A DNA stretch of 46,664 nucleotides, taken from positions 1 through 46,664 of the forward strand of contig NZ_LNQC01000059.1 in NCBI RefSeq assembly GCF_001651855.1, written 5' to 3'. A program made the position numbers and the translations under genes. This DNA comes from Sinorhizobium americanum. Lineage in GTDB: Bacteria > Pseudomonadota > Alphaproteobacteria > Rhizobiales > Rhizobiaceae. Positions within the stretch are counted from its first letter, which is position 1, and every line of letters begins with the position of its first letter. Shown piece after piece: positions 1 through 7,372 of this stretch. A model generated the notes under the pieces. The model was not told where the DNA came from. It did not search any database and was given only the letters and a program-made list of their open reading frames with translations.

Positions 1-728
1 CCAATGGCTGGCCGAGCAGCGAAATCGACGCACTCATGCCGTGGAACTACGTCGGCTGAATGGCCTCAGCTTGCCGCTTACGGTCGAGCGGATGAACCGG
101 ACGCGCAGGACCGCCTAGTGAAGGAACTGCGGCTGCGCGGCATCGACACGATCGAGGCCGCCAATGCCTATGCACCGGAATTCATCGCCGACTTCAATCG
201 TCGCTTCGGCAAGGTGCCGCGCAATCCGAAGGACATGCATCGGCCGTTTGTCGCCTTGTGCCGCAAGGAGCTCCGCAAGCTGTCGCAGGGCCTGGCACTG
301 CGCTATGACAAGGTGATGTTCCTCCTCGAACCGAGCGATCTTGCCAGAACGCTCGCCGGCCAGAAGGTCATCGTCTGCGACTATCCCGATGGCCGCCTCG
401 AGGTCACCCAGGATGGGACCTCCCTGCCCTACAGAACCTTCGACACCCTGCGCTCCGTGCACCGGTCCGAGGTGGTTGAGAACAAGCGTCTCGATGACAT
501 GCTGGCCGTGGTCACCGAGATGCAGGCCGGCGAGAGCAACAGCGCAGCAAGGGAGGACCGCGCCGCACCGGCCAGACGAACCATATGTTCGGGATTCCCG
601 ACGGCAGCCAAAGCAATGGCTATCAGAAGCGTGGCCGCAAGCCGGGTCCAAGGACGGATTTCACCAACGATCTTGTGGTGATCGCCCGGCGACAGCAAGC
701 CCTTGCGCAGCTGAAAGCGGCGGAGTGA
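1..728 (+). pseudogene. ISNCY-family transposase, 3' fragment, frameshifted
   Basis: This is the C-terminal part of an ISNCY-type integrase-core transposase. The frame starting at base 1 reads through DRLVKELRLRGIDTIEAANA and RRFGKVPRNPKDMHRPF, which I recognise as the conserved end of the catalytic region, then a C-terminal domain up to about base 525. The next conserved block (HMFGIPDGSQSNGYQKRGRK, then PGPRTDFTNDLVVIARRQQ) lies in another frame and stops at TGA 726-728. A loss of one base near 524-532 explains the switch. The first ~30 residues do not look like the family, so the 5' side may also be broken just inside or beyond the window edge. The element cannot move on its own. It marks the left border of the AT-rich island that follows. 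Confidence 0.85.
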
Positions 729-1036
729 TCGGGCGAGCGAGCTGTCAAAGCTAAAGTTTATCTTGCAGCTGGAGCAATCCGCCGCCGACCGGCCCGCGCA
801 ACCCTGACCAGCTCCAGCCGGTCGGCGGCTTGCGTTTGTGTACTGAAAAAATCTAAGCATATGCAGTCCTAGTTCCGCTTCTCCTGCAGGAAAACCATGC
901 AATTGCAGCAAATTGCAATCTGTTTGACGACTGCACAAATGCACCCGCTGAAGCCAACAAAAGATTTCCGACCTGCCAGGGTACGCGAAATATTAGAGGT
1001 CGAATTTGGCAGTCAATCTGGAACAACATGGAATGT
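729..1036. other. Intergenic stretch between IS relic and graspetide island
   Basis: No convincing gene was found on either strand. The stretch holds the inverted repeat at 781-829, and from about 840 the base composition becomes noticeably more AT-rich. That change probably marks the junction between the insertion-sequence relic and the island to its right. Confidence 0.5.
781..829. repeat. 12-bp perfect inverted repeat after the transposase
   Basis: GCCGCCGACCGG at 781-792 is matched by its reverse complement at 818-829, with 25 bases between. It lies 52 bp after the transposase stop. It could be a stem at the transcript end or part of the element's terminal region. No T-run follows, so a rho-independent terminator is not well supported. 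Confidence 0.5.
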
Positions 1037-1699
1037 CTATGATCCACACACACCAGCGCGCACCATTGGCACAGCCGCATCTAGGAGAGTGATGAAAGGC
1101 TGCCTCAAAACTGCGACCAGGAGAAGGATCGCGAATGCGATGAACGTTCTCAGCAAGAAAGCATGGGCCATTTTGATATAGGCGACTTTTGCATTCACTT
1201 CGTCGCGGTTCATCCGCGTCGTAACCAACAAATCGCGTATCAGGGCGCTGTTGGCGTCGGGCTCGCCCCAGAGGTGAACAATGTCTGTCGCATCGATGCG
1301 GTTATGGGTCGAGACAGCCAAGGTGCGGAAGGCCCATATTCCACTTCTCACGAGGTATATGACGCCCAAAACGAACAGCCCTAAAAGCACAGTCTGCCAG
1401 CCAGGGCTCATGTCGGGAAGTTCCTCGCCGTAGAGGTCTTTTGGCAACGAAACCAGGACTGGGAAGATTGCTGCAATCACCGCCAGGTAAATGGAGGCTT
1501 TGCTTTCAGATGACCTCTTCCTTTCGGTTTCTTGTTCGTTAAGCGCCCGCGCGCTTTCGAGCGCTATCTCCGGATTCTTATCCCATTTCGCGCCTTTGAT
1601 CAGCTGCATTTCCTGGTCTCGCAACTTGGCTTGATCTTCAAGCTGCAACGTGGTCGGGCACGAAAGCCGTGGCCAAAAAAACTCAAAGATGCGGATCAT
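1037..1699 (-). CDS. Three-helix membrane protein coupled to the graspetide ligase
   Basis: I do not recognise a named family. I place the start at ATG 1699-1697, which overlaps the ligase stop as ATGA; a start at 1795 is open but would overlap the ligase by 100 bases. The 220-residue product has a charged, probably coiled-coil N-terminal part (about 20-65, rich in E, K, Q, R). Hydrophobic segments follow at about 69-85 (IYLAVIAAIFPVLVSL), 101-124 and 180-198, with a soluble loop of about 55 residues between the last two. No cleavable signal peptide is apparent. Overlap with the ligase implies translational coupling, so the protein most likely works with the modified peptide as immunity, export or membrane effector. 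That role is inference. The general plan of charged helix followed by membrane helices also occurs in small membrane effectors of conflict systems. Confidence 0.75.
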   Translation of the reverse strand: MIRIFEFFWPRLSCPTTLQLEDQAKLRDQEMQLIKGAKWDKNPEIALESARALNEQETERKRSSESKASIYLAVIAAIFPVLVSLPKDLYGEELPDMSPGWQTVLLGLFVLGVIYLVRSGIWAFRTLAVSTHNRIDATDIVHLWGEPDANSALIRDLLVTTRMNRDEVNAKVAYIKMAHAFLLRTFIAFAILLLVAVLRQPFITLLDAAVPMVRAGVCGS

Positions 1700-2649
1700 T
1701 CTGCTGCAATCCTTTCCAGCACGTCTACGATTGCTGCCGATACGGGGAGCCCGGTGCGATTTTCGATCCAGGCCCACTGACCGTTCGGATTGCATTCAAG
1801 AAACCAAAACTTGCCATCCTCGCCCAACACGAGGTCTATGGCACCGAAGCGCAGCTTCTGCTGCCGGACGAGTTCTATACAGGCCGACTGAATGTCGACG
1901 GGAAGAGTTATTACCTCGTGCCTGATGTTCGGGTTTGTGCCGCGTCGCCAATCCAAAGACGATTCGTCATACTCTTGCGAGTGGATTGCCACGGGAAACA
2001 CTCGGTCGCCGACGACGGTTACCCTGATGTCGAGCTGTTTGGGTATGAGCCTCTGAAAAATCACCGGAGCGCACTGAAGAGATTCACGGTCCTCCTCCGC
2101 GAGCGTCTCGATCCGGCTGGTGAACATGACATGCTCAACCCCTTCGATCTCGACGAGAGCTTGCCGATGAGGTTTTCCAACAATCGGTCCTTGCGCAAAC
2201 AACCTGCGAGCAGCATCCAGATCGTTCGTGATGACCGTATCCGGGACATTGAAGCCGAGCATTTTGGCCAGATACATTTGCGATGGCTTATCTTCAGCAA
2301 TGAGAATGTCACGTGGATGGCTGAGCCATCTGCTTCCAATCAACAAATAGAGTGATTTCAGCAGTGCTGACCATTCCGCCGCCGCATACGCCCTCTGTCC
2401 GGCGTCACGATCCAGGTTGTTCAAGTCGGGGAGTTCTGGCCTACGAAAATATGCTGCTTTTGCCCGATCAAGCTGGACAGTACGCTCTCCAACGGACACT
2501 GCCAATGACTTGGAAGCTGGCTCGAGGGCAAACGATATGTCATCGATTGCATTCGTGTTAAGTCGGAAATGGTCCCGCTTCCTTCTTTGCAGCTCCCTCA
2601 CAACAAAGTCGGTTGTCAAGTCCCTTTCATTGCTGACAATCAATATCAT
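1696..2649 (-). CDS. MvdC/MvdD-like ATP-grasp ligase (graspetide synthetase)
   Basis: The 317-residue protein has the features of ATP-grasp enzymes that form side-chain ester or amide links in graspetides such as microviridin and plesiocin. Visible blocks are an N-terminal MILIVSNERDLTTDFVVREL, an AYFRRPELP strand near 85, RWLSHPRDILIAEDKPSQMY near 125, a lysine-bearing VGKPHRQALVEIEG strand, QRLIPKQLDIRVTVVGDRVF near 215, and the metal-binding AIDLVLGEDGKFWFLECNPN followed by GQWAWIENRTGLP near the C-terminus. The length is normal for the family. It starts 15 bp after the precursor gene and ends in an ATGA overlap with a membrane protein gene, so the three form one transcription unit. No strong Shine-Dalgarno precedes the ATG, which suggests coupling to precursor translation. 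The family call is firm; the exact ring pattern made is unknown. Confidence 0.93.
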   Translation of the reverse strand: MILIVSNERDLTTDFVVRELQRRKRDHFRLNTNAIDDISFALEPASKSLAVSVGERTVQLDRAKAAYFRRPELPDLNNLDRDAGQRAYAAAEWSALLKSLYLLIGSRWLSHPRDILIAEDKPSQMYLAKMLGFNVPDTVITNDLDAARRLFAQGPIVGKPHRQALVEIEGVEHVMFTSRIETLAEEDRESLQCAPVIFQRLIPKQLDIRVTVVGDRVFPVAIHSQEYDESSLDWRRGTNPNIRHEVITLPVDIQSACIELVRQQKLRFGAIDLVLGEDGKFWFLECNPNGQWAWIENRTGLPVSAAIVDVLERIAAE

Positions 2650-2664
2650 GGAGAGATAGGCTCG

Positions 2665-3033
2665 CTAGAGAAAGCCATGAACGCGCGGTGATGTGTCGTC
2701 GCTTTCCATCTGCACATCAGTCTTTGTCGTGATTTCAAGCAAGTGGCCTGCAGTGTGCTGAACCTGGTCGTCTCCCTCGACGTGAGTTGAGGTCTTCGTC
2801 TGTATTTCAAGGAACGGCGCAGGCGTGTCGTCGCTCTCTTGCTCGACCTTGGTCTTCGTCGTGATTTCGATCAAAGCAGACTTGGTCCCGATGAGAGGAA
2901 CAATTCCCAGGGGGCTTGTAACCACCCACATTCCAAAGTCATCAGAGTATTGCCCAGGGATGGGCTCGCCTGCAGTTCTAGGGGAAGCGAACCGCGTTAG
3001 AAACGCACGTTGACCGACGGTCTCATTAGTCAC
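2665..3033 (-). CDS. Graspetide precursor peptide with three core repeats
   Basis: This 122-residue peptide lies directly upstream of the ATP-grasp ligase. The leader (about 1-55) contains FLTRF and a Y-S-D-D-F-G-M-W segment. The C-terminal half carries three aligned 14-residue repeats at 56-69, 76-89 and 100-113, with consensus E-I-[TQ]-T-K-T-x4-E-[SG]-D-D. Each offers two or more Thr (plus Lys or Ser) followed by an acidic cluster, the arrangement graspetide ligases use for ester or amide links between Thr/Ser/Lys and Glu/Asp. Linkers of 6 and 10 residues separate the repeats. The start is GTG at 3033-3031, with GGAG seven bases upstream. I do not match it to a published core motif: it resembles multi-core types such as plesiocin in plan but not in sequence. 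There is no Cys and no obvious double-Gly cleavage site. Confidence 0.88.
   Translation of the reverse strand: MTNETVGQRAFLTRFASPRTAGEPIPGQYSDDFGMWVVTSPLGIVPLIGTKSALIEITTKTKVEQESDDTPAPFLEIQTKTSTHVEGDDQVQHTAGHLLEITTKTDVQMESDDTSPRVHGFL
2695..2736 (-). repeat. Graspetide core repeat 3
   Basis: Encodes EITTKTDVQMESDD (precursor residues 100-113). It is followed by a nine-residue tail to the stop codon. It differs from repeat 1 only in the four variable central residues. Confidence 0.8.
2767..2808 (-). repeat. Graspetide core repeat 2
   Basis: Encodes EIQTKTSTHVEGDD (precursor residues 76-89). It is the most divergent copy, with Gln in place of the first Thr and Gly in place of Ser before the DD pair. 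The TKT and E-x-D-D positions are kept. Confidence 0.8.
2827..2868 (-). repeat. Graspetide core repeat 1
   Basis: Encodes EITTKTKVEQESDD (precursor residues 56-69). It has three Thr and two Lys as possible nucleophiles, and three Glu/Asp near the end as possible partners. Confidence 0.8.
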
Positions 3034-3423
3034 GAGGGAACTCCGGGATGATTTCGTTAGAAGTCATTCAACTAAAACGCATGAAAGACAATGGGTTGTG
3101 GCTCTGCTGAAGCCTTTGTCAACAACCGACTGCAATGATGTCCCATTGAAGATATCTCATAGAAAGATCGTCACCAGACATCTATCGTGTATCAATTAGG
3201 TCAAATTAAAATACACAAAAACTATGCGCCAAAAAAGATCGAACGTGAGAAAGCCACCGCTCTGGCTGGCGACAAAAGTTTTGCTGCATTACTAGGGCCT
3301 GTATGGTTATCCCAACCGCCAACCATAAAACAGAACGCCATGATGTAATTCAGGCCTGCAATCAGTCAACTGATCGAAGGATGAACGCCCGTCATCCGCG
3401 CTAGACTTGGGCGAATTCCGCCG
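3034..3423. other. AT-rich intergenic region upstream of the graspetide operon
   Basis: No gene is supported here. The stretch is AT-rich, especially 3180-3240, and must hold the promoter of the leftward precursor-ligase-membrane gene unit. A TTGACC sequence on the minus strand near 3200 could be a -35 element, but I see no well-placed -10 box and do not call a promoter. Confidence 0.5.
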
Positions 3424-3657
3424 TTAATCATCGCCAGCCATGTCGTCTAAGTTATTAGATTTCTTTCCGTCCGGATTGGTTCGCAAATGCGGCTTAGCGT
3501 TGCTGCGGCGAACGGAATGTGCATTAGAAATCTCGCCGCGATCCGCCATTTCCATCGCCTTCTTCAACGGAGTGAAATTCTTGTTTCCTTTGAGCTTTAC
3601 GTGCGTGATGTCGCCTTCACCATCCGCGCGGGCGTCGATTACCTTCCTTGGTGCCAT
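3424..3657 (-). CDS. DUF3892 domain protein
   Basis: The 77-residue basic protein fits DUF3892 in full: VIDARADGEGDITHVKLKG at the start, a central A-M-E-M-A-D-R-G-E-I-S-N-A segment, and the closing LRTNPDGKKSNNLDD. The role of this family is unknown; members are small, widespread in bacteria and often found in accessory DNA. The ATG is preceded by AGGAGA at a spacing of six bases, which settles the start. It lies 390 bp upstream of the graspetide precursor on the same strand, and whether it belongs to that system is open. Confidence 0.78.
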   Translation of the reverse strand: MAPRKVIDARADGEGDITHVKLKGNKNFTPLKKAMEMADRGEISNAHSVRRSNAKPHLRTNPDGKKSNNLDDMAGDD

Positions 3658-3866
3658 ATTCCATCTCCTGATCTTTCCTGATGCTTCAGTTTCAGTCCAG
3701 TCGCCGGTTTCCTCTCCGGAGCAAATGTTAAAGCAACTTATCTCATTCGATGTGAACCGGAATGCCTTCCTTCTGCATCCTAAGCTTGTCGGAAATTGCC
3801 TTCTACGTCAAAGTCCGTGTCGGAGGCTGAGACATGCGAAAGCGGTATTGGATTACCGGGGCAATT

Positions 3867-4010
3867 CTATTCTATGTCGACCGTCGGCTGATAGACGGTG
3901 GCCCTGGTGGGGACGATGTCAGTGTCGCGAAAGTTTGCGAGGAAACTTGCAACGTCGTAGCGCCCACTATTTTGTGTCCGCAATGCCTTTACGGGATCGT
4001 CTTTGCTCAT
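3867..4010 (-). CDS. Small 47-residue ORF overlapping the upstream membrane protein gene
   Basis: I do not recognise it. The ATG (4010-4008) follows GAGAGA by four bases, and the ORF overlaps the last 44 bases of the gene upstream in another frame. The peptide begins MSKDDPVKALR and ends in VYQPTVDIE, with no hydrophobic segment and no Cys. The good ribosome site and overlap favour real, coupled translation. Its shortness and lack of a family keep confidence moderate. Downstream of its stop I see nothing convincing up to the DUF3892 gene (3658-3866). Confidence 0.42.
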   Translation of the reverse strand: MSKDDPVKALRTQNSGRYDVASFLANFRDTDIVPTRATVYQPTVDIE

Positions 4011-4566
4011 AGATTCTCTCAAACAGCTCAGCGCGCCGACGTTCAGCTACAAACTTGTCGCGTAGCTTGAACAATTCGCAAAGCTCTTGCCCGGTCGCAT
4101 CGTTGAAAGTTGCCTGGTAGGCTGGTTGTTCCGCCATTGACGGTATCTCACCTCGAAGCCAGTCGAGAAGAAATTCCTTTGACTTCCCCGACACCCACCC
4201 CTGATTCACAATCATGGAAGCTTGCTCGACTAGATGCACCATTTGGTAGGCGTGGAATTCTTCGCTTTTCCACCCGTAGATGCCCGCCACATGAGCTTTT
4301 TCGCGCTCTGATGACAGCTGGCGCGTCAACTCAATAACCGTTGCAAGGTTTCGTGCCTTAGCAGATTGAAATATGGCGACGGCTGCGCCGATGACCGCTA
4401 AAAAAGACCCAAATGCGCCTAGCGCGGTGATGACGTCTAACGCATTCACACTATCGGGAAACATACGCCATTGGGTCTGCTTCTCGTATTCACGCAGCAA
4501 GCAGGATACGGTTGTCGATATCTCTGAAGCGCTGCCCCACAGATACTCAATCAATTCTGGTATCAT
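3967..4566 (-). CDS. Hypothetical protein with one N-terminal membrane helix
   Basis: This 199-residue protein has one clear membrane segment at about 44-66 (VITALGAFGSFLAVIGAAVA) and a charged cytoplasmic part. The segment after the helix (ATVIELTRQLSSEREKA), followed by helical stretches, resembles the DUF4760-like plan of a helix followed by a small alpha-helical domain; I treat that as a resemblance only. The ATG has a weak GAGAAG site upstream. The gene lies 79 bp downstream of a 76-residue ORF on the same strand, and its 3' end overlaps the 47-residue ORF. Base use is more AT-rich than in the operons to the right, as expected for transferred DNA. Confidence 0.65.
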   Translation of the reverse strand: MIPELIEYLWGSASEISTTVSCLLREYEKQTQWRMFPDSVNALDVITALGAFGSFLAVIGAAVAIFQSAKARNLATVIELTRQLSSEREKAHVAGIYGWKSEEFHAYQMVHLVEQASMIVNQGWVSGKSKEFLLDWLRGEIPSMAEQPAYQATFNDATGQELCELFKLRDKFVAERRRAELFERIYEQRRSRKGIADTK

Positions 4567-4645
4567 TTCTTCTCGGAGGAGGCGGGCCCGGTCTGTGCCG
4601 TCGTCTGTTCGGTGCTCGTAGCCGCCGGTCTTATCACAGGCGTTT

Positions 4646-4876
4646 TCATGTAGCTGTTTGTTTCCAAGTTCGGAGGGCTTGTGGCGCGCCCATGAGACAC
4701 AGCGATGTCGGCTGGTGTCCTGGAGTCATTATTCGACAAAGAATTCTCCTATTTTTTGAAGGCGTTGAAGATTGCGAAGGTGGCGTCGAAGAAGCCGCAG
4801 GACTACCCACCGGGGCGACGATGACCGGAGTTGGTTTATAGCCTTCGGTTATAAATACATGCTTACCGCCTTTCAT
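4646..4876 (-). CDS. Small Pro/Ser/Thr-rich ORF with a GYKPTPVIVAP motif
   Basis: This 76-residue ORF is of unknown function. Its ATG follows a good AGGAGA at a spacing of seven bases. The N-terminal half (MKGGKHVFITEGYKPTPVIV, then a Pro/Ser/Thr-rich stretch) is unlike a shadow reading. The second half (from about residue 42) is less convincing and could be out of frame. The motif G-Y-x-x-T-P-[VL]-I recurs in the small ORF just upstream (4921-5088). Two short peptides with a shared motif beside a RiPP locus are worth attention, but I see no direct evidence that either is modified. Confidence 0.48.
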   Translation of the reverse strand: MKGGKHVFITEGYKPTPVIVAPVGSPAASSTPPSQSSTPSKNRRILCRIMTPGHQPTSLCLMGAPQALRTWKQTAT

Positions 4877-4920
4877 AGTATTCTCCTATCGTAATTCAAC
4901 TCGAATACATTATTCAACAA

Positions 4921-5088
4921 TTAGTCTCTTTTATCCTTCTCCTTCTCTTGTTCTCTCTCTTCGCGCTGCTGCGAAGTTGTGGTCGGTCTGATAAGCGGAG
5001 TAGAGAGATAGCCGCCCTGCGGCTTTGAAAGTCCACCACGAGGGATCATCAGTCCCTTCAGAGGATCGAACGGAAATCTCTTAATCAT
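4921..5088 (-). CDS. Small ORF with GGYLSTPLI motif and charged tail
   Basis: This ORF is about 55 residues. I choose the second of two in-frame ATGs (5088-5086) because GGAGA lies seven bases before it; the first ATG at 5094 would touch that site. The product begins MIKRFPFDPLKGLMIPRGG, then GGYLSTPLIRPTTTSQQ, and ends in a run of Glu, Lys and Arg. The middle matches the G-Y-x-x-T-P-[LV]-I motif of the next ORF downstream (4646-4876). The pyrimidine-rich plus-strand sequence at 4930-4960 is explained by the charged tail. It is unrecognised and could be a small structural or precursor peptide. Confidence 0.42.
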   Translation of the reverse strand: MIKRFPFDPLKGLMIPRGGLSKPQGGYLSTPLIRPTTTSQQREEREQEKEKDKRD

Positions 5089-5222
5089 CGTCATTCTCCG
5101 CTGACAGGAAGGTTAAAACCTGGCGCTCTCGACTCGGCAGCCGAACAATCCGCAAACAAAATCATCTTAGAGTGAGTCGCGCTTCAGTCCAGACCGGATC
5201 TGCGGTTAACAGGTCGCCATTA

Positions 5223-6336
5223 TCACTCATTGATCTTTGCGCTATAGCCCTCCGGTGGAAGGCGACGAAACGCCTTTTCGAAACTGTCGAGTTGTTCGCA
5301 AATCAACTTAGAGATTGTATTTAGTTCCGCTATGTACGTGGTGGTCTCTGGTCCAATGCGCGTCACGAAGTCGTGGAGAAGCTGGCGGTATTGCTCGTGC
5401 TCGAATTCATAAGGCAGCTCCAGCCTCAATTCGCTGACCTGGGGCAGGACCGGATCGGCAAAAAGCTGCTCCAGGATTTGCTCCGACGTGCCGACGACAG
5501 CGGGCGAACAAGGTGCGCCGCTCGCCCTGCGGCGAAAGCGTCCGCTGATGACGGCCGTCAGCATAGGCTTGATATCGGCAGCGTGTTGCCCCCTCGGCGC
5601 TGTCGAAAGGCACGATCACCCGGCCGAGTGCGACACGGCGCCGAGGCTCGGCGGCGCGATAGGTTTTGATCAACCTGTATTGAGCGACGAAGAAATCGTC
5701 GGTCCCCTCCCCAGTTATCACGTTGCCGGTCAACAGGTTGAAGCCGTTGCGGCCAGCCCAATCGGCCGAGCGCTGCGACCCGCCGCCGTACCAGATCCGG
5801 TCGACCAGGCCCTTGGCGTAAGGCTGCAGGCGCGGTCGCTGCGGACCGGAGGGCGTCTTGATCAGGGTCTGTTCGTCGCCGAGATAGGTACCGCGCAGCT
5901 TGTCGGCCAAGCGCAACACCCGATCATGCGAGAAAGCATAACTTCTCCAGTCGCCGTCGAAGGCGAGCGGGCCAATCAGCTCGGCGTGCAGGGGCTTTCC
6001 GGCGCTGACGCCGATATTCAGCCGCCCGCGCGAGAGAACATCGACGGTGGCGAGATCTTCGGCCAGCCGATAAGGGCTTTCATAGGCGATTGGAATGACC
6101 GCCGTTCCGAGCTCGATCCGGCTGGTTCTCTGTGTGGCCGCCGCCAGGAAGGCGCTTGCGGAAGAGATCCCCGGCTCTAGATGCCGCTGGCGGACCCAGG
6201 CACTATCGAAGCCCAGCTCCTCTCCATATTGCAGTTGCTGGAGCGTCTGCTCAAGTCCCTGCAGGGGATCGTCATCAGGATAATTGCCGGGGGTGAGGAA
6301 GCCGATATGGCTGATCGATACGATGCGGTCGCTCAT
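5223..6336 (-). pseudogene. LLM-class flavin monooxygenase, frameshifted, with replaced C-terminus
   Basis: The first ~265 residues read as a bacterial luciferase-like flavin oxidoreductase: SISHIGFLTPGNYPDDDP, SRIELGTAVIPIAYESPYRL, LSRGRLNIGVSAGKP and IWYGGGSQRSADWAGRNGFN. The frame then breaks near 5502-5504 (a GGG on the plus strand). The expected continuation, VVGTSEQILEQLFADPVLPQ then a LEL-P-YEFEHEQY segment, is found one frame over, down to about 5355. After that the frame continues for about 40 residues (TTTYIAELNTISKLICEQLD and on) that do not look like this family, so the normal end was probably replaced when the island to the left was acquired. It is the last gene of the S-substituted cysteine operon, 30 bp after a binding-protein gene. 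A single-base sequencing error is possible for the frameshift but not for the odd tail. Confidence 0.75.
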
Positions 6337-6366
6337 GTCATTCTTCCCGTCCGTGCCGTCCGATCC

Positions 6367-7302
6367 TCAGTATTTCGGTAGGCCGGGCGGGTTGGTCTCC
6401 GATGCCGGCAAGGCTTCCTCGGTCAGATGCCAGTGGTCGAGGATTTTCGCGTAGGTGCCGTCCCTGATCAGACCGTTGGTGGCGATGGTCAGCGCATCGG
6501 CGAGCCCACTCCCCTTGCGGGTGGCGATGGCGACGTCCGAACGATCGGGCCAGCCGGCGCTCAGCGTGCCGACGCGCTTGATGTTCTTGTCGCGCGCGGC
6601 GATGAAGACGAGTTGCGCGTGCGGCTGAACAATGACGTCGGCCCGGCCCGAATGGAGCGCGATCAGGCTTGCTGCCTCGTCGTCGTAATATTGCAGTTCG
6701 ATCGGCTTCAGGTCGGCGGCGAAGTCTTCGTCGCTCCACCTTAAGAGGATGCGCTCCTGGTTGGTGCCGGCGCCGACGATGATCCTGAGGCCGGCGGCAT
6801 CTTTCGGTTCCTTGATCGAGGCGATGGGGCTGTCGGATTTCACGAAAAAGCCATGCAGGCCCTGACGGTAGGTGGAGAAATCGAACTTCTCCTTGCGCTG
6901 CTCAGTAACCCCGACATTGAAGATGACGGCCTCATACTTGCCCGAGGTGAGGCCGAGCGGCCAGTCGATCCAGGCGACAGGCAGGATTTCGAGCGTTAGG
7001 CCGAGGCTGTCGGCGATGGCGTAGGCATAGTCGGGATCTGCTCCGATCACGGTCTTGGCATCCGTGGCATAAGTCGCAAGCGGCGGACCGCCGGGACTGA
7101 CGGCGATGGAGAGCTTCCCCGGTGTGACGAACTTGAAATCCTTCGGGATCGCCGCGATCGCCGCATCGTTTCTCGCGGCATGAAGCCGGCCCGGCTGTTG
7201 TGGACTGAGGTCGAAATCATCGGCCGCATGGCCAGCGCTGAGGGAAAGGCCAAGCGCCGTGGCAGCAATCAACAAGGTCCGGGATGCCTGAAGGGCAATC
7301 AT
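6367..7302 (-). CDS. Amino-acid-type ABC transporter substrate-binding protein (second copy)
   Basis: This 311-residue periplasmic binding protein belongs to the SBP_bac_3 family (polar amino acids, cystine-like ligands). An N-terminal signal peptide ends at about AGHA. Family features include the opening strand KLSIAVSPGGPPLATY, the IGADPDYAYAIADSLGL helix, PLGLTSGKYEAVIFNVGVTE and an FDFSTYRQGLHGFFVK segment. It is clearly paralogous to the next gene upstream: both end in NPPGLPK and share an unusual post-signal stretch (FDLSPQQPGR versus FDLSPEQPNR). Two binding proteins for one transporter is also the arrangement of the Bacillus Tcy (YtmJ/YtmK) importer for S-compounds. By context the ligand is probably a cystine-like or N-acetylated S-substituted cysteine. 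Confidence 0.88.
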   Translation of the reverse strand: MIALQASRTLLIAATALGLSLSAGHAADDFDLSPQQPGRLHAARNDAAIAAIPKDFKFVTPGKLSIAVSPGGPPLATYATDAKTVIGADPDYAYAIADSLGLTLEILPVAWIDWPLGLTSGKYEAVIFNVGVTEQRKEKFDFSTYRQGLHGFFVKSDSPIASIKEPKDAAGLRIIVGAGTNQERILLRWSDEDFAADLKPIELQYYDDEAASLIALHSGRADVIVQPHAQLVFIAARDKNIKRVGTLSAGWPDRSDVAIATRKGSGLADALTIATNGLIRDGTYAKILDHWHLTEEALPASETNPPGLPKY

Positions 7303-7372
7303 CGTCTTCTATCTCCAAGTTGTCAGGCAGGATGGGGCCGGCAAGAATCCCGGCCGGCCCGGTAAGGAGCCA

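Noticed and set aside
1669..2355. Plus-strand frame of 228 codons
   Set aside because: It is antisense to the ATP-grasp ligase, whose motifs are clear. There is no ribosome site and no recognisable domain.
2695..2868. Three similar DNA segments as a possible CRISPR or DNA-level repeat
   Set aside because: The similarity follows codons of one reading frame, spacers differ in length and are coding, and only three copies exist. The peptide-repeat explanation is sufficient.
4925..4965. Pyrimidine-rich tract on the plus strand
   Set aside because: It is explained as the codons of a Glu/Lys/Arg-rich tail of the small minus-strand ORF. No other signal is needed.
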